Part shown: positions 11,914-25,434 of the stretch, in pieces | Layout of the letters: every line of letters begins with the position of its first letter | Position numbering within the stretch: position 1 is the stretch's first letter | Assembly: GCA_965153355.1 (NCBI GenBank) | Contig: OZ231126.1 | Coordinates: forward strand, 87,792,001-87,856,000 | Reading direction: 5' to 3' | DNA: 64,000 nt | Origin: Flaccisagitta enflata | Taxonomy: Eukaryota > Chaetognatha > Sagittoidea > Aphragmophora | The notes under the pieces: generated by a model | Told to the model about the DNA's origin: nothing | Seen by the model: only the letters and a program-made list of their open reading frames with translations | The model's database searches: none | Program-made: the position numbers and the translations under genes

Positions 11914-12409
11914 GGGTAGCGGCCCCGAAGGGAACGAAGTCCTGTAGAACACAGGGGGACTTTTGTTCGTCCGTCAGTTCGTCCCCCCAATCCGGCCTCT
12001 CAGGCCTCAAATCCGGCCTATCAGGCCTTTAGGGCCTCAAATCTGGCTTCTCAGGCATAAAATCAGGCCTCTCAAGCCTCAACAAAGGCGTCTAAAACCT
12101 CCAATCAGGCCTTTCAGGTCTCTAGTAAGCCCTAGCAGCCCATATTAATATGAAATTCCCAATGAATAACATGGAAAATTTACCAGAAGTTAAAAATATG
12201 GGATATCCCAATTGAATATCATGGAAAATTGACAAAATTTTGAAATAAATGCAAAATTCACATTGAATAACCTGGAAAATTGACAATGAAATGGAAAAAA
12301 ATTCAATGTTCTCATTGAAAAACAAAGAAAGTAGCCCCTAAAGGCCTTAAATGTCTGGAAATTCACCCTTCTGTTTTACAGGACATCGGCCCTTTGGGGC
12401 TGCTGCCCT
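11914..12409. mobile_element. TIR-flanked minisatellite element, copy B1
   Basis: The left arm GGGTAGCGGCCCCGAAGGG runs on through CGAAGTCCTGTAGAACACAG. The inverted right arm reads GGGCAGCAGCCCCAAAGGG and then GATGTCCTGTAAAACAG. Inside is a degenerate 18-20-bp repeat (CAGGCCTCAAATCCGGCCT) and AT-rich sequence. The same architecture recurs at 45633-46191 and 47148-47955, with a partial copy at 50447-50750. Confidence 0.65.
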
Positions 12410-12436
12410 GCTCTCACTCCACTTTGCAGCTAATAA

Positions 12437-12466
12437 CTCAAAGCAGGGCATCGGGTACCGCTGACC
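12437..12466 (+). repeat. Outer motif of family B
   Basis: GCAGGGCATCGGGTACCGCT followed by GACCATGTGCGA. The motif recurs downstream of the other family B copies (about 46575, 47990 and 50780) and inverted upstream of B2 (45568). Confidence 0.6.
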
Positions 12467-12486
12467 ATGTGCGATCCTTGGATGAC

Positions 12487-12489
12487 TAG

Positions 12490-12555
<66 letters not shown>

Positions 12556-12610
12556 CCAACATCATCATCATCATCCTCATCATCATCACCATCATCATCA
12601 CCATCACCAA

Positions 12611-12650
<40 letters not shown>

Positions 12651-12655
12651 GTCAA
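12487..12655 (+). repeat. (CAT)n microsatellite
   Basis: CAT triplets with occasional CAC and CCT variants. The poly-His and poly-Met frames here are artefacts. Confidence 0.95.
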
Positions 12656-12915
12656 TTTTCTAACCGGAAATAAAGTTAGTGAGTAAGCTCATAAGAGAGC
12701 CTCGGTCATCCCCACCCTCCTTTTAACTTCCCGGAAACCCGTTTTTGGTCATTGATTTTCAGGGGGGCAATATTTCGTTGATTTTGACCGAGTCTGAAAT
12801 TTAAGACTCGGGAGTGAATGATTGACTGAATGACTCGCGATCGCCGGACAAAAGTTTGCCGATTTCTTAATTGAGATTGTAAAGATTGCACGTGCATGGG
12901 CAAAAAAGATAAAAG

Positions 12916-14742
<1,827 letters not shown>

Positions 14743-15788
14743 TCAGGGATCACTATGCAACAATTTACTCCCCAGTCTCTCCAGCCTCCCCCTACACGGC
14801 TACAGTATTACTATTACTTTCGACTATTACTTGTAACGTTTGTCATTTACCACTCTTAACAAGCATGTCTTACTTTTAATTTTGGCCGTGCCATTTGGTT
14901 GCAGGATGTGAACACGAAAATCAACTCTGTCCATATCTTCCTCTTTGCCTCCATTTTCGAAATTAATACCCAAATATCAAAGTTTTATATTTCGTCATTA
15001 ATCTAATTTCTGGTACGCTTGACGCCACAAGCGTAAAACAAAAATGAAAAGAAAAAAAAACCGTGAAATATTAATGACACTTTTTTTTTACGACTACATT
15101 TTCACGCATTTAAGTTCGCCGCGGTAGATTTCATCACCGCCACATTTCAAACCCAAGGTTTACTTTTTTGAAGTTTTTATGCATTCTTAAATAAAAATGA
15201 AATTTTAAAAGGCATCTATAAAATAGGAAAATCAAAACCGAGTTTCTGTAGATTGCACTGGGGAAACTCATGGTAAAATTAGAGGTAAACTCTCAAAGTA
15301 CTTTTCATCTTGTGATGGCTTTTTTTAGGTTTATGTCATGTTGCGTTTATAACCTTTATACAGAAAGAAACCATCGTATAAAAAATAGATATCTATCATT
15401 TTTCCATTTGGAAAGACAATATGAGTTGACATACAGAGGGTTCGACAATTGACTTACAGAGGGTTCGACAAATTGGGTACATGTGATATATTAGACCCAA
15501 AATTTGTGGTCAGTTGTGGGCACGTTGAGGGTAAACGGATATTTCGATGACCCCGCGTACGATATTGATATGGCTGGATGGACCAACTGAGTTCCTGAGT
15601 TACAAGAGGCAACTGACCCTGTTAATGCTTCGGAAGAGTATTTTAAGTGAGTTTCGAGAGTCAGTGAAGCAGTCATGGGTGTTTGGTCAACACCCTTTAG
15701 ATTCTGCTATTAGGTCAATACTCTGAAGCTGATTGTTGAACTTGGGTTGCTCGTCATGTGATTAACAAAGACATGAGAATAAGAAATC
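14743..15788. other. AT-rich spacer with one unexplained minus-strand frame
   Basis: A minus-strand open frame at 15491-15676 has ordinary composition (YSSEALTG, ISISYAGSSKYPFTLNV). It might be an extracellular exon. No confident donor site was found, so no CDS is called. The rest shows nothing recognisable. Confidence 0.25.
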
Positions 15789-16017
15789 ATCATTATCGTT
15801 ATCATCGTCATCGTCGTCATCATCATCATCATCGTCATCATCATCATCGTCGTCGTCTTGTAGTCGTCATCATCGTTATCGTCATCATTATCGTTATCAT
15901 CGTCATCATTATCGTTTTTCATTCTATCATCGTCATCGTCGTCATCATCGTCGTCATCGTCGTCGTTGTCGTCGCTGTCGTCATCGTCGTCGTCGTCATC
16001 ATCATCATCATCATCAA
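15789..16017 (+). repeat. Compound (CAT/CGT)n microsatellite
   Basis: Interleaved CAT, CGT and CGTTAT triplets over about 230 bp. Confidence 0.9.
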
Positions 16018-16651
16018 TAACAGGATAACATCATTTTTCTAAGATAAGGCACATCAGCGCTGCCACTCCCCAACCTGCTCAGCTCCAAAGTCAATGGATT
16101 TCGCTTTTGTAAAACCGTCATCCCTGATCAATTGCAACAATACAACCTTTAATGTAAGACTGTGTTTTTGCACTGCTGAACATCACATTCAGTTCAATTC
16201 ATTACAATGAGTGATACTCTGAAGTCCGAATATTGGGCTGACCCAAAGCATGAAGAATGCCATGAAAAGTGAAAATGGTGAGATGAACAGGGCCACTAGG
16301 AATATGTAGAGGGCCACTAGAAATATGAGGACTATCACTGCCATGGCATGCCATCACTTTTTTTTGTATTCAAGTAGATAATAAACACTCTTCTGGTGAA
16401 GGCTGCTGAACACTTGACGAGCAAGGTCGCATGAACTGAAGCGTGAGCGAGGGGGGGAGGGGGAGGGGCCAAGAAAATGGTTTAAGGTGAGGTGAGAAGG
16501 GAAAGAGGGAGAGGAGAGACAAGGGGAAATGATTAGGAAGGAAAGGGGAAAAAGGAATAGAAATGAGAAGTAAAAGAAGAAAGAGAGACAGCGAAAAAGA
16601 GTAGAAACAATAAGAAGAAAAAATAAAAAAAAAAAAGAAACAAAAAATAAC
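16018..16651. other. Spacer, polypurine from 16440
   Basis: No gene supported. From 16440 the plus strand is almost all purine up to the family A repeat at 16652. Confidence 0.45.
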
Positions 16652-16793
16652 AAGGCCGGATACACGGCAATACAGTCGCGGACGGTTTGGCAGGAGCGGT
16701 AATGCGAAAACCGCTCGCAATTCAGAAATGTTACGGACAGACGGACCGACGGACCGACACGGCAAGGTGTAGAGTCGCCTGTCCGCGACTCTA
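16652..16793 (+). repeat. Dispersed short repeat family A, copy 3
   Basis: Starts AAGGCCGGATACACGGCAA, contains GGCAGGAGCGGTAATGCG and the GACGGACCGACGGACC run, and ends AGAGTCGCCTGTCCGCGACT. Confidence 0.75.
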
Positions 16794-17075
16794 AAAAAAC
16801 AAGAAGGCGTAACAGAAGAAGCAGAAGACAAAGAAAAACAGGGAAACAAAGAAAAGGATGTCTTGACCGGATCACCGCGCCGAAGAATATTGGAATATTT
16901 AAAAAAAGAAAAGAAACACAAAGACAAAACCTTATGGCTCAACATTTTTAATTAAATCTGGCAATTGACGGCACTCCCACAACAAAAACAAAAAAAGAGT
17001 AGTTATAAATGGGAGTCTCCAACAAGAACATTAACGATCTACACACAAACAAATTTCATCTGTCGAAATGGTTTT

Positions 17076-17182
17076 TTTTTCTCATGGTCAATTTACTCAA
17101 TTTATGACAATTTTACAGATCAAACTTTATTTCTCATGGTCAATTTACACAATTTATGACAATTTTATAGATCAAACTTTAT
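17076..17182 (+). repeat. 53-bp tandem duplication
   Basis: Two near-identical units, each starting TTCTCATGGTCAATTTAC and ending AGATCAAACTTTAT. Confidence 0.85.
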
Positions 17183-17489
17183 CGGTCAATATTGCTCCAT
17201 TATCAGCTGATTCACAAAGGAGGACGTCGAAATGGCAGTAAATCAATTGTAGACGAAGAGATAAGTTAATAAAGAGTCACAAAAATCGATTGAGAGAAGA
17301 GAAAAGGATGTATAAGTCATGTGCGGTTGCACCTGAGTGGACTAGTGCGGTGAGTGGACTTGTGAGCATAGTGACGTGAACGTAGTGTAGTGATCGGGAA
17401 AAAAAGTCGAAGTCAGTCTTCAACTATTTGACATATTCGAGAGAAACATGTTTTCATTTTCTTACGTGAAAGTTGAGGATCTCATATGG

Positions 17490-18070
17490 CTGATTGGGGC
17501 CTCCGATGAAATTGATAGGGAAAGTAAATTTGATATTTCTCTTTCATTTGGCGCCAAGCAGAATGTTCTATGACAAATATTTTCCGCGTCATGATCTTTT
17601 AATGATTTTTTTTATGAAAAATTCAAATTGAATATATTTCAATTTATTATGATTATTAATTGGATCAATAAAGGAGTGTATTTATGCTTGTTTGAGCATG
17701 CAAATACAAGAAAACAAGTTTATGAGCATAGCTGCTCATCTGTGAGGGTGTTTTTGAGCATTCTAGCTCTTTAGCTCAGTCTTTTTTTTCTGATTTCAAT
17801 TGCGATAAATGAATAAATATTTTGATACATGTTTATGCAAGCAGATACAAAAAAGCATGTCATCTGCAAGGGCGTTTTAAAGTATTCTAGCACACTTAGG
17901 TCATCTAGCTCATTCTTTTTTTCTAATTTTTAATGGGATAAATAGATAAATGTTTTGATGTAAGCATGCAAATACAAGAAAGCATGTCAATGAGCATAGC
18001 TGGTTGTCTGGTTGAGTGATTTTGAGCATTTTAGCTCATCTAGCTCATTTTGCTCAGTCCTATGTTTCGC
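17490..18070 (-). repeat. Dispersed AGCTCAT repeat family, third copy
   Basis: Reverse-complement relative of 53280-53835 and 56790-57345. Shared landmarks are GCGCCAAGCAGAATG, CATGCAAATACAAGAAA and GAGCATAGCTGCTCATCTG. The repeated GAGCT/AGCTC words give internal self-complementarity. There is no coding content. Confidence 0.65.
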
Positions 18071-18730
18071 TGATTTTCCGTGCAATCAATACATACAATT
18101 GCTTATATTTTAATCTAATAAATGATAAGATTTGCAGTGAAAAGTGATCAATGCTTACGACTTTTTTTTTAGCACATAGAAACACACATAGAAAGAATAA
18201 ACAGCATCAGTCGCGTGTTAGGGAGGAAAAGAGGAAAGAGAAGGGAAGGGAAAGCCGGTAAGGAGGAGAGGGAGAGAAGGAGGAAGGGAAGGGGAGGGAA
18301 AAAGAGGGTGGGAACTCAGGGGGAGCGGCGTGAGTCCGATAGACAGGCTTGAGACCAACCAAAACTTAAGCCGGGATCCTAATTAAACCAAATCATCTTT
18401 TGCCTCATTTTGGGGGTGAAGATCGGATTTAAGTGGACCACACTGACTCTACGGGACGCCCGGCTTAAAAAGTGAGGGATTAGAAGATGGTGAAAGGTTC
18501 AATGAGCCGTGTTAAGTTTTGAGACGCATTTTATTATCGTATCAAGTTTCGAAGGGTTTTAGGGGATGATTGAGATTGCCGTCTGAGGAATAAGACTTTC
18601 TAGCTCAAAGTTTGGAGGGGTCAAAAGGGCGAGTCCGGGGACCCCTATGAAGTTGGGTCTTGAAATGTGCGTAATACTTTGGGGAACACCAATCCAGGCT
18701 TGCTTGACCCAATATCAGGTGCGTGTTCGA
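18071..18730. other. Spacer with polypurine tract
   Basis: Polypurine tract at about 18216-18311. No gene seen. Confidence 0.45.
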
Positions 18731-20235
18731 ATGTCTCAAAAAAAAGTGCCCAAAATGGCCGTTTTTGGCGTTTTTTTGCCTAAAAACCATCTTTAACTTG
18801 GAGTAGAGCCATGAAATTTTACATGCACATGTATTAGACCCTAATTGAGCTGCATGTAAAAAATTATGAGGCTGTGAAAATTTTAAGGTACCTAAAATTT
18901 GAAAAAAACTACTTTTCCTTGATTTTTAATAAAAAAAAATTTAGATTACCTAAAAGTTGACCGATTTTAGACAAAATTTTTACTGGAGGTATTTCACATT
19001 ATGGACTACCTCCATGTAAATTTTCATCATAGACATGAGTACCAAAAATTGCCTTGAAAATCAAGGTGTGAAAAAATACCCAAAATCGTCTTTGAGCCTG
19101 AGACATTGCCATGATATGGCAGGCACTATAAACCATAGGCTGAAATTCCTTTAGGGGACTCTTGTGATGCCCAAAAATTGGTAGCCTGGGAGCCTTTTTA
19201 GGTGTCAAATAACAATTTAATGAAGACCGTAAAACCAAAAATCGTGAAAATGGCCAATTTTAGGCCTCTTTTGAACCTGTAACCTAAGAAAAAGTTGAAA
19301 AATGGCCCTGAAATTTCAAATGCACATGTATAAGACCCTACTGAAGCTTTTTTGTAAACAAATAAGTTTTTGAAAATTTTATGGTGCCTTAATTTTGAAA
19401 AATCGGCTATTTCGCGATTTTTAAACAAAAAAAAAATTTCGTTACCCCCTAAGGATTGTGATTTGGACAATTTTACTGGAGGTATTTTCACATTATGGGC
19501 TCACCTCCATGTAAAAATTCATCAAAATCGGAGCACTTGAAGTACCAAAAATTGCCTTGAAAAAAATCCAAAATTCTGGAAAAAAATACCCAAAAATCGT
19601 CTTTGGGCCTGAGACATTGCCATGATATGGCAGGCACCTATAAACCATGGGCTATTCCTTTATGGGACTCTTGGTGATGCCCAAAAAAAATTTGGTGGCC
19701 CTGAGAGCCTTTTTTGGGTGTCAAATAACAATTTAATAAAGACCGTAAAACCAAAAAATCGCGAAAATGGCCAATTTACAGGCCTCTTTTCAACCTGTAA
19801 CCTAAAAAAGTTGAAAAATGGCCCTGAAATTTCAAATGCACATGTATAAGACCATACTGAAGCTTTTTGTAAATAAATAAAAGTTTTGAAAATTTTATGG
19901 CATAATTTTGCTTGGCTATTTCGCGATTTTTAAGCGAAAAAAATTTACGTTACCCCCTAAAAATTGACCGATTTTGACAAAATTTTTACTGGAGAGTATT
20001 TCACATTGGATACTACCTCCCTGTAAAATTTCATTAAAATCGGAGCATAAGTACCAAAATTACCTTAATCAAAATTCTCGAAACCAAAAATTGTCTTTGG
20101 GCCTGAGACATTATCATGATATGGCAGTCACCTATAAACCATGGGCTGGAAGCCCTTTAGGGGACTCTTGGTGATGCCTCAAAAAATTTGGTGACCCTGA
20201 GAGCCTTTTTTGGGTGTCAAATAACAATTTATTGA
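18731..20235 (+). repeat. Satellite array, about 500-bp monomer
   Basis: The landmark GCCTGAGACATTGCCATGAT occurs at 19096, 19607 and 20101 (spacing 511 and 494). Shared sequence includes GGTGTCAAATAACAATTTA and ACATGTATAAGACC. There are about three monomers, the first incomplete. Short indels separate them and no coding frame survives. Confidence 0.8.
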
Positions 20236-20362
20236 CAGAACAATTTCGCAGAAACAGACAAATGTCGACAGAATTTTCATTGTTTGCCATTCTACGTTTC
20301 AATCATTTGTATTCAATCTTTGCACATGGGCAACAACACCTCGAACATGTAACTTCACGGAC

Positions 20363-20431
20363 CTGTTGTTGCGGCAGGCTGCGTTGTAGCTGTAGTAGGG
20401 GCTTCAGTGGTCGTCGTTGGTTTGTCCAAAG
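20363..20431 (-). CDS. Candidate Thr-rich exon of the host secreted-protein gene
   Basis: On the minus strand a pyrimidine-poor but clear TTATCCACAG acceptor opens a 69-nt frame reading DKPTTTTEAPTTATT and then QPAATTG. It closes at a CAG/GTCCGT donor. Both boundaries are phase 1 and the length is a multiple of three, exactly like the mucin-like exons at 52333 and 55238. It could follow the exon ending at 48213, which also leaves phase 1; the LTR retrotransposon would then lie in that intron. Short Thr-rich frames can arise by chance, so membership in that gene is an inference. Confidence 0.4.
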
Positions 20432-20474
20432 CTGTGGATAACAATTATGGTTAAATCGAGAGGATCGTGGAAAA

Positions 20475-20683
20475 CAAGGCCGGATACACGGCTACCCTAG
20501 TCGCGTGTGGGTGGGCAGGAGCAGTGCTGGAGAAGGTGCTTGGTCATCTGGGCAGGAGCCGTATGCTAAAAAAGCTCAAAAGAATGAAAAGTAAAATGAG
20601 GACCCGACCTTCCAACCAACTTGACTGACCGACCGACCAACGGACCGACATAGCGGGGTGTAGAGTCGCGTAGCACGCGACTA
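20475..20683 (+). repeat. Dispersed short repeat family A, copy 4
   Basis: One of the most complete copies: AAGGCCGGATACACGGCTAC at the start, GGGCAGGAGCAGT and GGGCAGGAGCCGT inside, a GACCGACCGACC run, and AGAGTCGCGTAGCACGCGAC at the end. Confidence 0.8.
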
Positions 20684-21025
20684 AAAACCCCCAAAAATGT
20701 GTTACACTCATTTGTTTTTATGAGAACATGTTATTTTTATCTGAGGCTCAGTGTTCTTATTTCTACAGTGATTTGAGGCTCAAACACTTCTTAGGAAGTT
20801 CTTATTTTTCCAACCACTAGTTAATACAGGAATGGTTTTTTATCTGGTTACTTAAGTTAGGTAACCTAGATCTGATTGTCAATTGAATAGATACGAGAAC
20901 CAAAAAATTGATTATAAACATATCAAATCAATATAAGAGTGATTGAAGTCAATTGTTACAATCAAACACTATCACTCTCACAATTCTTTTTAATTACTGC
21001 AGTTTTTTAAGCAAATGAAGTATAA
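20684..21025. other. AT-rich spacer with one TIR-like end
   Basis: TTACACTCATTTGTTTTTAT near 20701 resembles the terminal repeats proposed for 62180-63810. No gene seen. The 4-bp duplication ATAA of the split transposon is at 21022-21025. Confidence 0.4.
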
Positions 21026-21155
21026 GGCAAGTGTCACGCTTTGGCAGCAAGCAAGGATGCCCGACTCTCCAACATTTTAAGAGTAACCAGGCTTGAGTTA
21101 TGGCTTTGAACTATAAATCAATGGTTTGATGTCATCCCTAACAGTCAGGTGTACA

Positions 21156-21160
21156 TTGTC
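21156..21160. other. Target-site duplication of the LTR retrotransposon, left
   Basis: TTGTC here and again at 38111-38115 (GACAA in the element's sense). Five-base duplications are usual for Ty3/gypsy integrases. Confidence 0.8.
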
Positions 21161-21197
21161 TATCGTAGGGGGAAAAAGAGAGAATCTAAAGGGGGCC

Positions 21198-21270
<73 letters not shown>

Positions 21271-21938
21271 TGCCAAAAGAAAGCCCCGACCCTTAGAACT
21301 AGCCTAACAGGAGGATGGCCTAAGGAGAGAGAGGGCCCGCGGGATAACTAATGCTAACTGCCCCAGGGGGACTGACTGAACTAGGGGGGGGATACTAATA
21401 AGAAACCCTGATATAAAGGAAGAAAAGCGCACATATATACTCAATGAATAAGCAATGAGAACGGCAATGAAAACGGGTAACGACAATGGATACGGCAATA
21501 TAAACGTAGGCGACGACGAACGATGACGACGACGAAGTCGACGACGACGAACGATGACGACGACGAACGAAGGACTAGCGCGCAGGCTAGAAAATACTCA
21601 AGACGTAGCGCGATAGACTGCCCAAGACAGAATTATTTGCTCTTCTCAGATCTCTCTTTTATATCGTCGGTCGCCGGCTAGAAAGCCGGTGTAGAAGCTG
21701 GTGAAGAAGCCAGTCAGAAAGCTCGCCGGTAAGCCCTGAGCAACGATTGGTCCAGGCCTAGGTTAACAGTAGCTTCCACGCCCAAAGCGGCATTCGTTAT
21801 CGCACAGTGCTCTGGGTCCTGCTGAAACTGAGAAGGAAGGTCCAAGGCGTGCGCGTAGCGCGAGGTTGAGGGAAAGAGATAGAGATAGCAAGAAGAAAGA
21901 AAGAAGATAGATGCCGTCCCCTAGGTCCGTGTACAACA
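21161..21938 (-). repeat. 3' LTR (left copy on plus strand)
   Basis: Matches 37312-38110 except for GA-tract length, an 18-bp segment (CTAAAGGGAAAGCTCG) missing here, and scattered substitutions. In sense orientation it begins TGTTGTACACGG. Its outer end is eroded to TACGATA, where the other LTR has the perfect CACAACA. TATAAAAG (sense) lies at 21656-21663. Confidence 0.85.
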
Positions 21939-21942
21939 GTAG

Positions 21943-21953
21943 CTTCCCCTCCC
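21943..21953 (-). promoter_or_regulatory. Polypurine tract (plus-strand primer site)
   Basis: GGGAGGGGAAG in the sense strand, four bases upstream of the 3' LTR start. This is where the plus-strand primer of LTR elements is expected. Confidence 0.65.
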
Positions 21954-21976
21954 ACGAAGACGACGTCCCCGGCGTC

Positions 21977-22020
21977 TAACCCCCTAAAAACCCTAACCTA
22001 AACCCAAACCTAAACCCCTC
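21977..22020 (-). promoter_or_regulatory. G-rich telomere-like tract, possible G-quadruplex
   Basis: The sense strand has GGGGTTTAGGTTTGGG, then TTTAGGTTAGGG and TTTTTAGGGGG, six G-runs within 44 bases just upstream of the polypurine tract. It could fold as a quadruplex or reflect a captured telomere-like repeat. Confidence 0.5.
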
Positions 22021-22417
22021 AGTGATAAGGCGAGATTCACAGAGCAAACGCGCCAAGCTGACTGAGATCTAACCCCTCCCCAGCTAGCAAGAACCACACA
22101 ACGGGCAGACTGACGGCGGAAAAACGTGAAAAAGGCAGAGGCGCGGAGAAAACAAGCGCATACCGCGACATGCAAACGAGAATCATACACCCCCCACTTG
22201 GGCAAACACACGCACATGCATAAACAAGTAGAAAGGTCGCGAAAGCAGCCAACAGACATGCCTGTCAGTGAATCCCGCAGCCCAAATAAACGCGAAGCCA
22301 CAAGAAACGAAAACATTTAATAAGAGACACTGTACAAAAAAACAATCAAGGATCCACAAAAACAAAAACCACGATTAAAAAAAACGGAATACTGGAGGTG
22401 ATCCCTCGGACCACACC

Positions 22418-25400
22418 TCAATTCGCCGGCTCGTCCCACGGAAAGAACTCCAAGATGAATAAAGATGCCGAAACATGCAGGAAGAACAGCGGCGAACACT
22501 CATCGAAACGCGTCAGATAGTCGCGGAAGAAGGAACAGCAATGTTTCTGCTGAAGAACCAGCCCGGAGGATTGGTCGAGGAACGAACCGCTGTCATGACG
22601 AGCATGCTTGCTGAGACACCGAAAACGGCGGACGTGCGTGTTCACGTAGAGCTTGGAGAAGCTCCGGAAGGGCTTCTCCGCAGACGCAAGGACCTCCTTC
22701 GATGAGATTGCGTGAAGGAAATGCTGCACGGCCTCACTCGGGAGAGCATCTGGACCCAAGATGAAGAAATGGTACGACGTGGCGGTCAAAGCTGCCCGAA
22801 AAGACATGAGGGAGATAATTTGATCCGGGCACCGTAAGTCATTAAGGTAGTGCCACGAAACCATCATCTTGTCCGCCGTGCAAAGGACGTTGTTGACGAC
22901 ATTCTTCATTTCATCATAAGTGCGGATTGGCTGGTTGTCGTCGACAAACTGATGGAACCTATCTGACAAGTCGCACTGAATACGGGGAGCATCAAGGACC
23001 ACGGGTGGAATCACCTTATTCCACTCCCGGGCAAAATAATTGCGAAGGATTTGCGTACCGAGCGTACGCGCCGAAAGGGCGCGAATGATATCAGGTCGAA
23101 GGGACTCATTCTCGCCGAGCAAAGAGATACGCTTGATGGCCATATCAACGGAGGTCGCACCACGCGTAACGTCACCGGCGACCGTTGTGAGGAGCGCGGG
23201 AATCCGCTCACGGAGCATCGACGCTGGATATGGCCAACCGTACAGCGCGCAGACATCCGAAACCACTTTCAGCAGATGCTTTGGTTGGAGGACTTGGGAG
23301 TAGTGGCTGTACTGTTGCTTGTCGTAAAATGCTTGGCACTTGGCCAACTGCAACTTCTCATCTATTGGCATGTTGTAAATGCGACCATAGAAGGCAACGC
23401 ACATTCCCGCAATGTCCGTCTTATCCTCCAAAATATTGCGTGTTTCGACCGGTGACATGAACAAGACCAGCAACGGATCAGGACGTTCGTATCCCAGCAC
23501 GCGAGCAGCTGTGTTAATTGGCATGATCGGCGATGACGCAAGATCCTTGAGAAAGCGCGCCTTCTCGTCCGCGTTCCATCTCTCTGCCACAATGGGAAGG
23601 ACGACGCGCAGAAGTTGCTCGGCATGATGAGTCGTCAAATTGAAAGTGCAAGCCGCGGCAGCGAGATGCTCAGGAGCGTGGCGTTTCGGCAATTCTCGGA
23701 GAAGCTTGTCCTTGTTATATTTCCCACCACGCATGAGAGACGCCAATTTTGTAACCCGCCACGGATAAAGATTCGTCGAGCATTCAATCGCCGGATGTGC
23801 CAAGAACGACTCCAAGTTCCTTTCAAAGGATGTATCGGAATCCGCCGCAACAGGGAGAGCAGCCCGAGCTAGATGCTCCATCGAGACCGGGACGTCAACA
23901 GAGCTGGGGCCCGGTGCTGGATTGGAGACATCAATCTCGACTACTTCCATGTCGGCCAAGTCTTCGTTGACAACCTTCTGTTCATCATCATCAATAATCT
24001 CGACCACGTAATCCGACTCCTCCTCATCCTCGTCACTACTCTCGATCATGATGATCGCGTCAGGAATCCTTTCCTCTCGCTTTGCTCTGGATGGCCCTGG
24101 AATTGGTTCCACTGGGTTTTTAACATCTCCAAGGAGTTGTTCTTCTTCAAGGACTTCCCCACGAACCCATTTGGATTTCCCTTCCTCCTCGGATTCGGAA
24201 TCGTCAGCGTTATCAACAATATCATCAACATCCACAATGGCTGCGGCATCTTCGTTTTCCTCCAAACGCTCCCTGGCTTCGGCGTCGTAATAGAAACGAT
24301 CCAAGGCCGCCCTTGAATCAAAGACGCCCGGTACTAGAGACATGTTCTTGAGCATTTCGCCCACATAGTCGTCAAAACCCTTCTGCGTGCTTTTGAAACG
24401 ATCCGGATCAGAGGGACCGTCAACGTCCTCCCAGTCGCAGTCGAGGGAACCCTTCTTCAGGTCTTGGATGCGTTGGGTCTCGTCTGCCTTCCAAAGTTGG
24501 TAGATGTGGCGAAGCAGTGGGTGGGCGCTGGACAAGCTGTCGCATGGCATAAGAGCGTTCGGGAAATGGGCGGATGCTTTTTGACATGATTCAAGGAACC
24601 ATGCCGGTTGAGCGGGCTGAGAGACGGACAAAACAATGCCCGAATCAAAATCACCAATGTTTGGGCACAGTCCATCCGGTCTGCTGTTTAGTGGGCGGTC
24701 GGGGAACGTGTAGCACAGGACATCAACCGGACACATCGCATCTTCTTCCGTTTCGCCGAGCACCAACGCTGATGCTCCAACGTCTGTAAAGGCGTAGCCC
24801 AACTGCGGATCGGATGGGCGATGGACCCACCAGTGTCCCATCTGAATACGCGGATCCTTTTTCCATGTCAAATCTGGGAACGTGGCGTGGAAGGTGGCAA
24901 GCGCTCCTGGATATGCCACACCTTCATTTCGGTCAGCCATGAGCGATTCCATCTCGACGTATTTGATTCCATCGTAAAACGAGTTGACAATGACTGCGAT
25001 ATCATCAAATATTCCATTGTTGGAGCTGCAAACAGCAGGGTGAGTGACAAACCGCGTAAACTTCTTGGAGAGCTGAGGAATGCCATTAAACACGATCTCA
25101 ATTATCCTGGTTGCCTGGAGGACAAAGGCAAATTCGCCCTTCTTGTCTCCCACTACTGCCACTTGGATTATATGGCAATCCAATTGCAGTAGCCCTTTGT
25201 TGGCGCGCAGAGCTTGGAACGCATAATAGTCACGAATCTTTTGTTGGGGTTTCTTTTTGCGCCATGCTTTCAAAAGATTTTGCCGCTGGTTGATTTCCCT
25301 CTCGCTGATTTCTTCAGAGGACAACCCGGCTTTTTCCAGAGCGCGTCGATGGTGGTAGAAAATATCCCCTGGCACAGTTTCGCCACCAGGGTCGACGACT

Positions 25401-25434
25401 CGCTTGCGAAGTGACGTGTCAAAGTTGACTTGGT
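22418..25434 (-). CDS. Element ORF3, main part: large unknown protein
   Basis: Open for about 1,000 codons with no ATG at its head: the frame enters from a stop (TAG) at the 25435 side and the first conventional codon in use is a GTG. The preceding short ORF (25419-25652) overlaps it in another frame, so both are probably one protein of about 1,070 residues split by a frame change in an AGAGAGA run. The N-terminal third (KGLLQLDCHIIQVAVVGDKK, then SSNNGIFDDIAVIV, then GYAFTDVGASALVL) has the spacing of the three motifs of DEDDh-type 3'-5' exonucleases, but the acidic metal ligands are mostly missing. A Ser/Asp/Glu-rich acidic linker (ESSDEDEEESDY) follows, then a helical C-terminal half of about 450 residues. 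The exonuclease-like fold is my inference only; the function is unknown. Confidence 0.75.

Noticed and set aside
12467-12673. Histidine-rich frame resembling a metal-binding protein
   Set aside because: It is the (CAT)n microsatellite read in one frame; the opposite frames give poly-Met and poly-Ile equally long.
22037-22365. Several overlapping frames beside the 3' LTR
   Set aside because: They lie in the 3' untranslated segment, none starts with a supported ATG and composition differs from the element's genes.
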